This document shows positions 1 to 12,771 of a DNA stretch of 64,000 bases, one piece after another; the stretch's first letter is position 1; the number at the start of each line of letters is the position of its first letter. Origin of the DNA: Symbiodinium natans. Its lineage: Eukaryota > Sar > Dinophyceae > Suessiales > Symbiodiniaceae. The stretch spans positions 1 to 64,000 of the forward strand of contig CAJNDS010002785.1 in NCBI GenBank assembly GCA_905221605.1, read 5' to 3'. The notes beneath the pieces were generated by a model. The model did not search any database. It was not told where the DNA came from and saw only the letters and a program-made list of their open reading frames with translations. Both the position numbers and the translations under genes were made by a program.

Positions 1-570
1 TTTTCGCTATACAATATAGAGAAATTAGATGCTTCCTATGACAACATAGAGGAAATAGAGGCTTTCAGCGAAAATATAGCGAAAATACAAAGTGTTTTCA
101 TATTAAATTGTAGAGGTCTTGATATTCAAATATAGAGAATAGAGGTTTTCATGTTCAAATGTTAAGACAATGGAGGTTTGCCTATTCAGAGGCAGAGAAA
201 ATAATGGGCTTCCTATTAAAATTATTAAAATTTGGACAAGAGGAACAAAAACACTTTAATTGCAAGTCACATATTGAGATAACACAGAGAATAAGTTTCT
301 CATGTATTCCTCTCTCATGTCTTCCTCATGAAATATAGAGGAAAACTCTGACGATATAGACAAAAATAGAGAGAAATAGAGGTTTTAGTTATAAAATAGA
401 GAGAAATAGAGGTTTTCGAATGAAGTATAGAGAAATTAGAAAAACTAGAGGTATTCATGCTAAATGTAGAGAAAATAGAGGTTTTCATATTCAAATATAG
501 AGAAGACAAATATAGAGGAGAAAAAGGTTTTCCTAAGAAAATAAAGGTTTTCATAACAAAATATAGAGAA
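1..570. repeat. AT-rich degenerate tandem repeat
   Basis: The segment is AT-rich and built from irregular repeats of a unit like AAATAGAGGTTTTCAT and ATATAGAGAAA. Reading frames across it on either strand are low-complexity and carry no domain. It looks like a decayed minisatellite. Confidence 0.6.
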
Positions 571-780
571 AACAGCAAAAACGCTCCGCACCCGCAACAA
601 AAAAAAAACGCGCCCCCGCACTCGCAGCAAAAAAAAACGCGCCCCCCGCACCCGCAGCAAAAAAAAAACGCGCCCCCCGCACCTGCAGCAAAAAAAAACG
701 CGCCACCGCACCCGCAGCAAAAAAAAAAACGCGCCCCCGCACCCACAGCAAAAAAACACCCGCAACAAAAAAAAACACTC
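571..780. repeat. GC-rich minisatellite, about 28-30 bp unit
   Basis: About seven units alternate CGCGCCCCCGCACCCGCAGC with a run of 7-9 A. The variable A-run shifts the frame between units, so the open frames on both strands are by-products of the repeat rather than genes. Confidence 0.75.
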
Positions 781-1150
781 TTACCGGTTTAGGGCAGGGC
801 TTTGGGGCTTGAGGTACGGGTTTGCTGGTTTTTCGGGCCTGCGGGTTGAGGATTTGGGGGTTTTGCGGCGTGGGGTTAGGGTTCAGGTTTGGGGCTAAAT
901 GTAAGGAGTAACTGGGTCTCCGACTGCCTGCTCTTTTGGGGTACAGTCTTGTAGTTGAGGCTGTTATAAGGCGGGGCATAGGTTGGGTTTCGGGTTCCAA
1001 ACCCCGTAAATGGGTTCCTTTACGGTATGCCCGTTGCAGTGCAGGCGCTTAGACTTGGGGGGACTACCAAGTTCTCGACCCTTGAGCTTGAACTAAGCCC
1101 TCCCCATAGAAGCCTAAAACCCTCAACCCCTACCACTCTCAAAGCCCTCA
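781..1150. other. Non-coding, degenerate telomere-like sequence
   Basis: G/T-rich then C/A-rich sequence with scattered GGGTTTGGGG-like and CCCTAAAA-like words. No coding signal was seen. Confidence 0.4.
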
Positions 1151-1335
1151 GGCCCTAAAACCCTAACCCTAGACCCTAGATCCTAAACCCTAAACTCTAA
1201 GCCAAACCCGCAAAACTAAACCCTAAACCCTAAACCCTAAACCCTAAACCCTAAACCCTAAACCCTAAACCCTAAACCCTAAACCCTAAACCCTAAACCC
1301 TAAACCCTAAACCCTAAACCCTAAACCCTAAAGAG
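1151..1335. repeat. Interstitial telomere-type array (CCCTAAA)n
   Basis: Degenerate CCCTAA-like words lead into a near-perfect CCCTAAA heptamer array from about 1215 to 1332. It is the plant/algal/dinoflagellate telomere unit, but here it is internal, with unique sequence on both sides. A shorter array in the opposite sense (TTTAGGG, with a TTAGGGG variant) follows at 1465-1530. Confidence 0.9.
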
Positions 1336-1687
1336 AAGGGAGTCTAGCCAGGATAAGCTCTGTGCCGAGCGGCGCCGCGTCCAAGAACTGGAGGCAAGCG
1401 CGCGAAAAAAGGGTGCGATGCAAGGAAACCCTCAGCCCAAGGCTTCAAGGGCTGACTAGGGTTCAGGGTTTAGGGTTTAGGGTTTAGGGTTTAGGGTTTA
1501 GGGGTTAGGGGTTAGGGGTTAGGGTTTCAGGTTTATTTTTTACCGGAGGAGAGGGGCGGATAGATTCATAGAGCCCCACTAAACCCACCGCCTCTGTGAC
1601 ACCTTTCGGACTCCCTAAACCCTAAACCATATAAACCCTATCAACCATCTTCGAAAAGTGCGACCCTGTAAACCCTCTCAACCATAA

Positions 1688-1801
1688 GGGGGTTTACGAA
1701 AATAGGGGACCCCCCCCCCCCCCCCCCAATTAGATCCTCAAGCAGTAGGATTCCCTTAGAAGAAGGACCCCCAAGAAGCTACTCCTAATTTCGGAGACCC
1801 C
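1688..1801. mobile_element. MITE-like palindromic element, family B copy 1
   Basis: The left end GGGGGTTTACGAAAAT is roughly complementary to the right end AATTTCGGAGACCCC. The interior holds AGTAGGATTCCCTTAGAAG and GGACCCCCAAGAAG, shared with copies at 40814 and 48898 and a weaker one at 12677. It encodes nothing. A C run of about 20 interrupts this copy. Confidence 0.6.
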
Positions 1802-1949
1802 ATATAAACTCTATAACCGGAACCCCTATAAACGGATCTTTTCCCTTGTTTCGTCGTTGGAAGCTTATCGCTTGTACCATATCTTGCCTGTGCTGAGAGC
1901 CAAAACCCTACATGCCCCCCGCCCCCCCACCCCCCCCCTTCGGTTTTTT

Positions 1950-1990
1950 GGCCCTCGGCCCCCTCGGCCCCCTCGGCCCCCTCGGCCCTA
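1950..1990. repeat. Short (CCCTCGGCC)n minisatellite
   Basis: Four to five tandem copies of a 9-10 bp CCCTCGGCCC unit lie inside an otherwise unremarkable C-rich stretch. Confidence 0.6.
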
Positions 1991-2102
1991 TACTGTAAAC
2001 TGCAAAAAGTTGGAACATCCTTATCCCCCTACCCCCGAAAGGCATACTAAAGGGAATCCCAGCTTTCATCATCCTTAAATCATGTTCCAACTTTCTGGAG
2101 TT

Positions 2103-2280
2103 TAGTAACCCTAAACCCTAAACCCTAAATCCTAGACCCTAAACCCTAAATCCTAAATCCTAGACCCTAAACCCTAAACCCTAAACCCTAAACCCTAAAC
2201 CCTAAACCCTAAACCCTAAACCCTAAACCCTAAACCCTAAACCCTAAACCCTAAACCCTAAACCCTAAACCCTAAACCCC
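2103..2280. repeat. Interstitial telomere-type array (CCCTAAA)n
   Basis: About 24 consecutive heptamers, degenerate at the left edge (CCCTAAAT, CCTAGA variants) and perfect from about 2166 to 2275. Confidence 0.9.
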
Positions 2281-2424
2281 AACCTCTATACCCGACACCC
2301 TAAACCCGAAACCGTATCCTTAAACCCAAAGCGGCTTGGGGCCGTTAGACGCCCGGGCGCCGGTCAAAGGTCATGCTGGCGCAGGAGCATCGCCGTCGTG
2401 TGGAGGCCGAGGCGCCCAGGGAGG

Positions 2425-2605
2425 GTTTCGGGTTTAGGGTTTAGGGTTTCGAGAACTCAGGGTTTCGAGGGTTCGGAGAGCACTTGCAGGTCTAGAAGGT
2501 TGAAGGTTTAGAGGGTTTAGAGGGTTTAGGGGGTTTAGAGGGTTTGGAGGGTTTAGAGGGTTTGGAGGGCTTGGAGGGTTTGGAGGGTTTGGAGGACTTG
2601 GAGGC
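2425..2605. repeat. Degenerate G-rich repeat related to TTTAGGG
   Basis: Repeated GGTTTAGAGG and GGTTTGGAGG decamers, a drifted form of the telomere-like unit. The minus-strand frame gives a Pro-Asn-Pro-Leu repeat peptide, a by-product of the repeat. Confidence 0.65.
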
Positions 2606-3192
2606 TCTAGGGTTACAGGAGCTGCCGGGGTCTTTGGGTACTTGTGGGCCTGCAGCCTACAGAGACTGACCATGAACCTTCAAGTTATGGCTTTGACTTC
2701 GATGGGGTGTCGAGCATGAAGTTGGCGTGGGTATTCTGGCTCCCGAAGTAGCGCCCGAAGTATTGAACGCCACATACCCCATAGAAAGCCTAGACCCTGA
2801 ATGAACAACCCCCCCCGCCCCCCCCCACTCCCTCACAAACCCTAAGCCCCAAACCCCTAAAGCTAAGCCGAATGCCATGCCTGCGAGCCTGTGAAGCACG
2901 AGGCGCGACTGCACGAGCCGGTGCAGGTGGGAAGCCTCAAGTCAAGGGTTTCGGGTTTAGGGGTTCAAGGTCTAGGGGTTTAGGGAGGTTCTCGCGGCTT
3001 TAGCAGGTTTTTTTCGGGCTTCTTGACGGTTTAGGCTTTCAGAGTCTTGGGGGGTTGAGGCTCTATGTGGGGGAACCAGGGAGTTGAGGGGCGCCGGCAT
3101 GCAAACCCCTGAGCCCTTCAGCGCCTCAGCTTCGGGTGCGGGGTGGCAGTTTTCAGGTGTTTGGCGATGCTAGGAGACCTGAGAACGGAGTT

Positions 3193-3395
3193 TTGATTGC
3201 CGAACGCCTAATCCCTAAACCCCTAAACCGTAAACCCCTAAACCCCTAAACCCCTAAACCCCTAAACCCCTAAACCCCTAAACCCCTAAACCCCTAAACC
3301 CCTAAACCCCTAAACCCCGAAACCCCTAAACCCCTAAACCCCTAAACCCCTAAACCCCTAAACCCCTAAACCCTAAACCCTAAACCCTACTCCTA
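3193..3395. repeat. Variant telomere-type array, 8-mer (CCCCTAAA)n
   Basis: More than 15 nearly perfect octamers CCCCTAAA, with single variants (CCGTAAA, CCCCGAAA), ending in three normal heptamers. The extra C is carried through the whole array, so the variant unit has been amplified as such. Confidence 0.88.
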
Positions 3396-3571
3396 TGGTT
3401 AGCCATGGCTAGGGGCTCAGGCACGGCCCCTTTAGTCCGACTCCTGAGCCTGATCTTCCGCCCTCAATCGGTACGAGGGTTTGGGGCTTCAGGGGGTGCA
3501 GGGCGAGTTCAGGTAAATTTTGAGGGTTTTCTTTGAGTACCCTGAACCCCCAAACATCCGCCCTGGGAACA

Positions 3572-3652
3572 ACACCCTAAACTCTAAACCCTAAACCCTA
3601 AACCCTAAACCCTAAACCCTAAACCCTAAACCCTAAACCCTAAACCCTAAAC
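3572..3652. repeat. Interstitial telomere-type array (CCCTAAA)n
   Basis: About eleven consecutive CCCTAAA heptamers. A short TTTAGGG array in the opposite sense follows at 3738-3770. Confidence 0.88.
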
Positions 3653-4145
3653 CTCCAGGCCTCGCATAGCCAAGCAAGTGGCTCGGAGGTCCAGAGGCGG
3701 GGCCAGTGGAAGCCTCACAGTGGCGGTTTTCGGGTTGAGGTTTAGGGTTTAGGGTTTAGGGTTAGAGTTTGTAAGGGTTTATGGCAAGCCTGTGCCCTAA
3801 ACAAGGATCCAGTCTCTGGGGCCCATTTGTAGGGGGTGCGGCGATTTCGTCAGGGAAACTGTCACAAAAAGGTCCCATTTATTTGTACGGGGGGTCCCAT
3901 TCATCGATCAAGACCCCAGGTATATCCGAACAACCCCAAGACCTCCTAGACCCTACACTTTTGAACCCCATAAAGGCCCACCCCTCATCCCTAAGCTAAG
4001 AAATCCTACAGCTCCTATGCTTATATACCCTGCACACCCTATTTACCCTATATACCCTGTATACCCTAGTATCTAGTATGTATGCCCGACGTACCCTATA
4101 TGCCTTATGTACCCTAGACCCTGGGCCCTAGACACCCCACACCTT

Positions 4146-4322
4146 CTATACATATATATATATATATATATATATCGATATAGTATATGTAGATGTGTGT
4201 GTGTGTGTGAGAACGTGTGTATATATATATATATATTTATGTGTAATATATGTTCATATACAGATTATGTGTATATGTATATGTCTGTTTATATATATAT
4301 ATATATATCTCTCTCTCTCTAT
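4146..4322. repeat. (TA)n / (TG)n / (TC)n compound microsatellite
   Basis: Alternating TATA, GTGT and finally CTCT dinucleotide runs. Open frames across it give Ile-Tyr repeats and are not coding. Confidence 0.85.
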
Positions 4323-7300
4323 AGTCTGTTCAGGCTTCGTGCAAGCCTCGCCTCCGAGCGAAAGGCCCGTGCCGCTGCCGAGGCTTGGCCAAAGCTCGCC
4401 TCGAAGGTTTTGTTTTTTTTGAGGTGGGGGTTTAGGGGTTGAGGGTTTAGGGTTTAGTCCGGGGGGCTTTTGGGGTGGAGAGCTCATCAGAGGGCTTTTT
4501 AGAGATGTTTAGGTTTTATGGTCAAGGGGCTGCTGGGCTAGCACATTTCACGCCAAATGCTTTAGTTCAGCCCACGAACATGGGGGCCGTCAGTGCCGGA
4601 AGTGTAGGGCAGTGTAGGGTTTAGGGTGGTTGGGGTTTAGGGCTTGCGTAGGGTTAGTGCTAGCAGTTTAGGCATGATAGGGTTTATGGCAAAGTTTGGG
4701 GTTTACGGTTTAGCCATTAAATCAGTGTTGAGGGTTTAGTATGTAGGGCGTGTAGCTTTGTAGGATGTAGAGATGCTTTAGACAGCACTAGACGTCTCAA
4801 AACCCTAAGCCCTAAACGCCCCAAACCCCAAACAGCACACAGGCCCTGGCCAAATCAGTCGGTGCCGAGCAGGGGCCCTGGTGTCCGAGCAAGAGCTGGG
4901 GCTGCAAGGTTAATTCCTTAGGCCCTACAGTATGAACCCATGAGCGCTAAAGCGCCTAAAGCCCTATACGAAGCCCTAACACCCTAAAACCGACAACAAA
5001 AACAAGCTCTTCGCAGGTTTTGAGGTCAACCTCCGAACTTCAATTCTGCCGCCCCTCAAACTTCAAGACTTTAGGGTTTGGAGGGTTTAGGGTCCCTATA
5101 TCAGCCCTAGAGAGCGCATGGGCAGTTCCCTGACTTAGGGGCGGGGCTCCTTCTGAAAAAGGCTGCGTATGAAACCCTGCCGGCCTACGGGGGGCCCCCA
5201 AGAAGGATACCTGGGGGGATGGGGTTCACTAGGGTCACCTGGTGCTTAGGGGTTTCGGGGTTTAGGGTTCCTTGTAGCGACCTTCCGGCAAGAAGGAGAA
5301 GGGGCCCCAAACCGGCATGTTCGAAGTCCTTGGGAGGCCCCGCGTCGCACGTCCAGGCGCGGAGGATCGCGTGCGGAAGGCCCGCGAGTGGGGAATTGTT
5401 TTTGAATTTTGGTTTTGGGTGTAGGGTGTTGCGGGCTTTTTTTTTCAGATGGGATCCGATTATGGAACCTGCCGAAAACGGAGCCTGCAAGCCTTCGCTT
5501 ACCGGCGGCGCGGGTCCTGTCGTAGGATGTTGGAGGTTTTGTCACCCTAAACCCCAAACCCTAAACCCTAAACCCTAAACCCCAAGCCCTAAACCCTAAA
5601 CCTTCAAAGGATGCCCCATTTTCTTGGGATGAGGATCCGGGGATCCCATGGAAGCCGTTTATCTCCCAGCCTTCGCGCTGCTCATAGGGTTTAATTAGGG
5701 CTTAGGGGTGTAGGGGGTTTAGGGGTTTAGGGTTTAGGGATGTTTTAACCTGGGATGCTCTAGCCCATCTTCCCTGCGGTTGATGTCGAAAAGTTCTGTG
5801 ACCCCTCTCATCACTAGAATGTTAGCCCTGTATAGCCTGTAGAAACTTATTGTTTTGGGGCCCCCAAATCCACACCAGATCCTTCGACCGCCATGAATTC
5901 TATCAAGACAGGAAGAAAGGGAGGGTTTGGCTTCCGACATCTTATGAGGCCCCAGATTTCAAGCACAGTTCATGTGTCTGGCTTTGCATGCCCGGCGCCT
6001 TCAACCGTGAGTAGGGCTTAGCTCAGCGTAGTCTGAAGCAGCTGGTGGGCCGATCTTCAAACTTGTCATGCCATGACATGCCTGCCACGAACGCCTGTGT
6101 CAATTGCACATACTTAGTATCATAGTCCTTCTACACTTGTATAACATGTCAACAGATGTCGTAGACCCGTCCGACAGCATGGCACGCTGCAGCCGGACAA
6201 TGTGCGCCGCAGCGGATGCTTTCAGTCAGATCGTGAGTGCTGTGACTGTGAGATGCCGCTTAATAAGGCTTAGTACAGAGTTAGCTTTGGAAAGAGGCTT
6301 GTTGGTTTGTTAGGAATATAAGCAGGGAAGTCGATCGATGTCCTTCTGCATCCTGCTGTGAGCTTTGAGCCGTCTCGGCACTGCAGAGCAATACGCAAGA
6401 GGACGCAACATGTACGCAAGAGGACGGAGCCTGACGACAGCGGGCTCTTGCATCTTCAGGTCAGTGAGGACTTGTGGACTGCAAAAGGTCAGCCGCAGTC
6501 CTGAGCATCCATCGCAGCATCAGCATAAGCAACTCCTGGCGCGGAAGAGCTGTGCGTCAGTGAATCAGTGCTGCTTTAGTTATTCCATATTGATCGGCAG
6601 CCGCCATGGAAGCCAAACAGTTCGAGGCGTTGAAGGACTGCAGAGCACGGGGCGTCGTGACCTCTCAACCCTAGCCTTTCTAGAAGGTCCATGGGCAGTT
6701 ACAAGGAGGGGTAGGAGCTATAAGTACGGAGTGTTGGGTTACTTTACTTGGCCAGAGCTCTGGTCAGCGGTTCGAGCGAAGCCATCCGAAACCCCAAAAC
6801 AAAGCCCTACGCCCTTTTAAAACCCCGGTAGCCATCCTACCCTAGATCCTGGTGCCCTAGTGGTCTCTCAGGCAGAAATCCTAAACATGCCATGCTGTAC
6901 ACATCCTCAGCTCAAAGCCCCGAAGCCCAAAGTCAACCACAAAAGGCCTACATCCCATCAACCCCAACGATCTAAAGCCCTTCCGGAGGCGCCTGGCTTG
7001 CTGGAGTTCGAGGATGTAGGATGGTTTGAGGGTTTAGGGCCCCTCGAATCCTCCCATCCTAACCTATCACGCCTGAATCTCTAAGCCCGCAGTAAGCCAA
7101 GCACCCGAAGCATGGATTATGCCCGACATGGATGCCTGCAGGAGACGCTCTGGGACTTCATGAAGACCGAGCTTCTTGTCGGAAGTTGGGTAGAGGGTTT
7201 GAGGGGACAAGAGTTCCGCGCTTTCGATGTAGCCTGACAATGATCTACTGTATGTGAGCATCGTATATGATACATGGCGAGAGTTGGGCTACCGTTTTGG

Positions 7301-7660
7301 GTTGCGGGTCGTGGAGATACTATACAGGAGATTCTTTCAACGAAATGAAACCCAAGCCACCCGCTGCCTCAGGATTTATCCCAACGAGCTGCTTCATATC
7401 CAGCAGGCCGGAGGGGTTCCATGAAATGTGGGTGAGCTGCGAGGTGGCGAGTTGGCCACAACCCTGGGACACGATGTGGAGTTTTAGGGTTCAGGGCTGG
7501 CTCGAGATTGGGGGAGTGAGAAGAAGCCCCCCCGTCCTAGGGAGATTGGACTTCAGCCTAACACCATGAGACTAGTCAGGGTATGCGAGTGCACGACAGG
7601 GCGTGTGCCCTTAACAAAAGCACACGCGTCCCTAACACTGGAAACCCTAAACCCCCAATG
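4323..7660. other. Intergenic, no gene recognised
   Basis: Mixed sequence with scattered degenerate TTTAGGG words (short CCCTAAA array at 5543-5605). The open frames are short, lack domains and are no more coding-like on one strand than on the other. Confidence 0.4.
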
Positions 7661-7870
7661 CCCCCAAACCCCAAACCCGAAACCCGAAACCCTAAAGCCC
7701 TAATACCCCTAATACCCCTAGTACCCCGAATACCCCTAATGCCCCTAAACCCTAAAGCCCTAATACCCCTAATACCCCTAATACCCCTAATACCCCTAAT
7801 ACCCCTAATGCCCCTAATGCCCCTAATGCCCCTAAACCCTGAACCCCTAATACCCCTTATCACCCCAAAC
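7661..7870. repeat. CCCCTAATA-type minisatellite
   Basis: Tandem 9-10 bp units CCCCTAATAC and CCCCTAATGC mixed with CCCTAAA words. Both strands stay open (Leu-Ile-Pro on plus, Arg-Gly-Ile on minus), as expected when the unit length keeps the frame. Confidence 0.8.
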
Positions 7871-10800
7871 CCCAGCAGGTCAAAGAGGTGCGGGCCATGG
7901 GCCCAAGCCATTGGAAGCAGCCGCCCATCATCTTCGAGCTGCGGGAGAAGGCGAAGGCGAACCCCCTTGGGAAAGGGTTGAGGGTTTAGGGTTTAGAGTT
8001 TAGGCTTTAAGGGTTTAAGGGTTTGGGGCTTAGGGCTTAGGGCTAAGGGTGTAGGGCTTGGGGGGCTTTGGGCTTAGGGCTTGGGGGTTCAGGGCTTCGG
8101 GCCTCTAGTCCCTCTGGTTGGTTTTTTGTTGCATGTTGCTGAGTTGGGATCTGCTTTTGGGGCGGGTCGTGTAGAGCACAGTGTAGAAGGGGTTCTCCTC
8201 AAGCTGCCTACTTGTTTTTAAGGGTTTTGGGAGAGTTCAACTAAATGAGGACTGGAGGTTTTGCGTGCGGTCTTTTCCTACAGAAATAGGCTCCAGTGGC
8301 AACTTCGTGGAAGCAGAATTCGCCTTGTCGCGCTGAGTCTGCTGCTTGGGGTTGTAAAGGAGGACCTCCAGACGAAAGCCATTCAATCCCAAGCCCCTCA
8401 CTCCTCACCCCTGAACCGAAACCCTGCAGTTCCAGAGTGCCGAGGCAAGGGGCCTATGGTCGGGTGCCCAGCCGAGGGGCGCTGCCACAGGGAAGGTTCA
8501 GAATCCAGGGTTGGAATGCAGCAGGTCTTGGGGCTGTTAAGGCTCACGTCGCCCCAAAAGGGCCCTCAAAACCACACACTCCTCAACCTGAAAGCCCCCG
8601 AGTGGCCGAGTCATTCCCCCCCTCCTTCCCCCAGGAACCTTTTCCTCCCCGTCGACTCGGCCAAGCTGGCCGGCCGTAGCGGCGGAGGCCTCACGAATCT
8701 GCAGCGGCCAAGCTGAAGAGTTTGAGGCTCATGGTTACTGGGGACTGACGTGCTGGGAGCTGTGAAGCTGCAAGAATGGCTGAAGTGTTTTGCAAGCAGT
8801 CGAGTAGATGCGGCTCAGGTATGCGGAGTGCTGCGGCCTCAGACGCTTTGAGCTACCAAGGCTTTTAGCACTGTAAGGCCGCAAGGCCTCATTCAGAAAG
8901 CCCAGTGGTGCCATTTTCATCCTTTCCATTGTTGGGTTCGGGGATCCGACATCGCAAACCCTAAGCCATAAACCCTCAACCCTTGTTTTGAGGCTGTGAG
9001 ATCATGGGAACCTCCAACCACGCCGAGTTCGCAGCTGAGGCGACGAGTACATGAACACAGAGACCTACCAAGATCATCCCCAAAAACAAGGGTCATGTTT
9101 CGAACTGCCTGAGATACGATTCGAAACAGATCGGCCTCTAAGTTTCCGCTGTTAGGATGATTTTTGCCTGGAGTTAGTGTTGTAGTGAGTGCCAGTGTAC
9201 AGTCATGCCGCTTTATGCCAACCTCCGTGTGAGCAAGTTCCCATGTCCTCAAGCGAGAGACGATCGTAGAGGAATTTTCTCGAAGCGGCTGTGCCGTCTT
9301 GCGGTGAGCCCCTTGGACAGGCGTGCAACTGTGCGAGCCCAGACACCGGGAACATGGAGGCATCTTGACGGAGGGGGCAAGGCGACCATACTTACCCTAC
9401 GCACTAGGCATGATACAACACAAGATGCTTTTCAACAGCTGCTGGTAGCCCGAGTAGCTCGTCCGTAAAGTGCGATGATTTCTATTGCCCGCATCCCCCC
9501 CGACAACCCTCCAAGCCTCCATCACCATCGACGTTGAAGCACAAGGTAACCTGGGACTGCGGTGTAGCCTTTTTCGTGGAATTCAGGCGGAACTGCTCCA
9601 AGTCAACCTGATCACCACTCCCAAACCGTCTAAGTCTAGCCCTTCCCGAGACCGGCTCGGTGTGGTTTTGGGTTTAGGGATGGTTGAGGCAGTTTAGGGG
9701 CTTAGGGTTTAGGATTCAGGCTGTGCGACCTGGCCTTATGCTAAACTCCAAGACCCTGAAAGCCTCCGACCCCGAAGAGAGTTCTGCTCTCTGCTCTTAA
9801 AAAGGTTAGGGCTACGGCTACCGCTCCCTGTTTAGGGTGGCTTGTCAGTTCTGCAGATGCTTACCCAGGGCTGGTTGGTAGAGTTCAGGCAAAGGGGGTT
9901 TGGGGCACAAGGAAGAGGTGGAAGCCAACTAAGTACCAAAGGCCTCATAAGGCCTCCTCCCCTGAATCACTGAAGAAGAGGTCCTGGCGCGCTTCGGCAC
10001 CGAGGAGCAGAAGAAGCAGTGGCTTGCCAACCGCCCAGATTTAAGTGGAGGGCTTTGGCTCCTTGGGGGCACTCTTTTTTAATTGCAGGGGGATTATGAA
10101 GAGGTGTACACAGAACAGCACCATTTAGTGGCTTAGCTAGTTTAGGGCTTTTCAGAACTCAGGGGCGTTCGCACTGGGGTTTCATGAACAAGTGCCTCTC
10201 GAGAGCATCAGCAGTGAGATCGGGGTCACTCCGACGCATGTGTTTTGCATTTTTGGGGCCAGCTTTGCTGTCCATGAAGAGGAGTCTACGGCTAAGGTTG
10301 GAGGTTTCAGAAGCTACAGAAAGGGGTGGCCTTAGGCGCTCTGTTGGCAGGTTCGAGGAATGCCGTGCTGTGTTTCCTGAAAATATTATCATCGTCATCA
10401 TTAGCGTTATGATCATTATGAGCATTCTTCTTCGTCTTCTTCTTATTCATACGCTGCTTCGTCTTCAAACGTTATTTGCACTACTCAGATTCTTATGATC
10501 CTTTTGATCATTGGGAAGGCTGCTTCGGCCAGCTCTGCTCATAAGGAGCCGCTGCTGGATGCAAAGATCCGGTCTTGCTATGCGCGCAGCTGAGCTCTTG
10601 AGTCAGAGTTGGCAGCGGGTTTTGGCTTTGGGGGCCCATGAGGGACCCAGCCAGAAACCCTCGGAAACCATGCAGGTGGCCTTTCTGAATCGTGAGCCCT
10701 AAGCAGTGCAGAAGATGCTGCCTGGAGCACGCGAACGCTCCCGTGGATGTTTCGGCACCGTCTGAGCGCGCAAGGCTATGACAGAGCCAGCAGTGGCCAG

Positions 10801-11815
10801 CAGCGATGCCACGAACATCAGGACTGAATCGAGCGCAATCTCCGCCTGATAGCTCGGCACACACTGGCCCCGTAAGACTCGTTTTCCACCTCACGTTGAT
10901 CTGCCGTAGTTGGGAGTTTCCTTAGGATGGCGGTTGTCGGCTTGTCACTCCGAGGGTTTTGGGTTCCAAAAGCGTGAGGCCATGTTGGAAGCATTGCACT
11001 CTTGCAGTGTTGGCCACTCGGAATCAGGAACAAAGACGGTGCGGGGCGGAATCTGAAACTCGATAAGGGTGATGTGTGGGCAGGGTCCATGGGACTGGTC
11101 CGGCTTCGGGGGAAACACTGGTGGGTGTCTTGGTTCGACCACTTGGAGTTTTCAGCACCTCTGTTTGCAGGACCATGATCATGCGTGACGGCGACCACTG
11201 GGTGATCAATGGCCTCGTTCTCAGCAACCGGCTACCACGTGTGCCACTTGTGCATTCATCTTCTGCGGCTGTGGCCACGAGTAATGCAGCTTGTTCAAGC
11301 TATTCAACTGCCCCTGCTGGACCACGATCTCAATTTTAAGTTGACCATTGGAGAAGGCTTGATGATTGCAGTGGCGTCGCCTCAAAGCATCATTCCCTCC
11401 CCTCCCTCCCTTTTTCCTTACTCTCGCTCTCGTGCCCAGCCGAGGCAGGAAGCACTGGATCACTGGGGCCGGGATGCTCGACAGCACAGCTGAAGAAAAC
11501 TCTGGGTCTACTGAGTTTCGTATTGATTCTTCCAGTAAAGATGACTTGCACATGACTCATGTGGCCCCAGTAGGCCTAGCAGTGCACAGACTATCACTTT
11601 TGGAAGCTGCGCATGCCATGGCAGCTTGAGGAACGTCGACTGCAAGATCATGATTCTTATGGGCAGGACCGGCAGAAGCATGCTCACGCAAGAACAACCC
11701 CCAAAGACTAAGAGGCACATCAGCATAACATACCCAATGCTTACGAAAAATGCACATCCTTCATCCATTTACAAACATACCAGAAAGGGAGGTCTTTTTG
11801 TCCGGTCGGCCGCGG
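7871..11815. other. Intergenic, no gene recognised
   Basis: GC-moderate sequence with telomere-like fragments (7978-8100, 9660-9720). One short peptide at 11173-11215 resembles an acyl-CoA dehydrogenase segment but is too short to annotate as a gene. Confidence 0.4.
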
Positions 11816-11817
11816 GC

Positions 11818-12300
11818 CGGCGAGAGAGCGAGAGAGAGAGAGAGAGAGCGGGCCAGCGTGGCCGGGGTTTCCCTCCGGGGGGCCTCTTCGTTGGGCAGCA
11901 GAAGAAGAAGAAGAAGAAGAAGAAGAAGAAGAAGAAGAAGAAAAAGAATAATAAGAAGAAGAGAGAAACGAGAGAGATAGAGAGAGAAGAGAGAGAGAAC
12001 AGAGAGAAAGAGAGAGAGAGAGAGGGAGAGAGATATAGCGAGGCAACAGACGCAAGACCTTGGACTCTTGCGCCCTCCGGGGCGGCTCCCCTCTGGGGGA
12101 CCTAGCGATTGGAGACAGAGAGAGAGATAGAGAGATGGATAGATAGAGAGAGGAGAGAGAGGGAGAGCAGAGAAACAGAGAGAGAGAGAGAGAGAGAGAC
12201 AGAGAACCAAAACAGAGAAAGAGAGAAGAACGAGAAAGAGAGAGAGAGAGAGAGATAAAAACGAGAGAGAGAGAGAGAGAGAGAGAGAGCGGGGGGTGAC
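11818..12300. repeat. Large (GA)n / (GAA)n purine tract
   Basis: GAGA dinucleotide runs flank an (AAG)n block at 11900-11945, with further GAGA runs up to 12290. The strand asymmetry is extreme. Long Ser-Leu frames on the minus strand are translation of the repeat. Confidence 0.9.
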
Positions 12301-12676
12301 CCCCCCATGCCCCAAGAAGAAAGAAAGGGAGGGAGGGAGGAAGGGAGGGGGATTGGGATATGCTTGTGTAGTCACCGTGTGTTCCTCACAGTCGGGGCGT
12401 GTGAGCGCTGCGGCTGCGGCCCCCCCACGATAGAAGTAGCAGCAGAAAGCGCAGCGTGCCACGCGCAGCGACCCGAATCCTCACAACCTGACTCCCCCAC
12501 GACTCTAAGCTCAACCGTCAAGACGGACTCAATTTTTGGGCCACAGCTTCTTTGAGGTCTAGGGCTTCGGGCACTCCTCCACACCAATGAGCCCTAGAAG
12601 GACTGGGACGGCAGAGTCAGCCACCTACCGGTCTCAGTCGCAGATCCTGGTGCCCATGGCCGGAGACTCAGGACAT

Positions 12677-12771
12677 GGGGGCTTGCGCAAATAAGGGCCC
12701 CTTGAAGACCCAAAACAGTAGGATTCCCTTATGAGAATAAGGACCCCAATAAGGAACCCCTCATTTCCATA
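12677..12771. mobile_element. MITE-like element, family B, degenerate copy
   Basis: It retains the family interior (CAGTAGGATTCCCTTATGAG, then AAGGACCCCAATAAGG) and weak ends (GGGGCTTGCGCAAAT and CTCATTTCC). Confidence 0.45.

Noticed and set aside
7576-7981. Frames on both strands at the CCCCTAATA repeat
   Set aside because: Repeat translation only.
11173-11215. Peptide TMIMRDGDHWVING after a TTTGCAG acceptor-like site, resembling an acyl-CoA dehydrogenase segment
   Set aside because: Only 14 residues, no flanking motif of the family found nearby; could be a single exon or chance.
11741-12462. Minus-strand Ser/Leu-rich frames up to 233 aa
   Set aside because: Translation of (GA)n and (GAA)n repeats without any domain.
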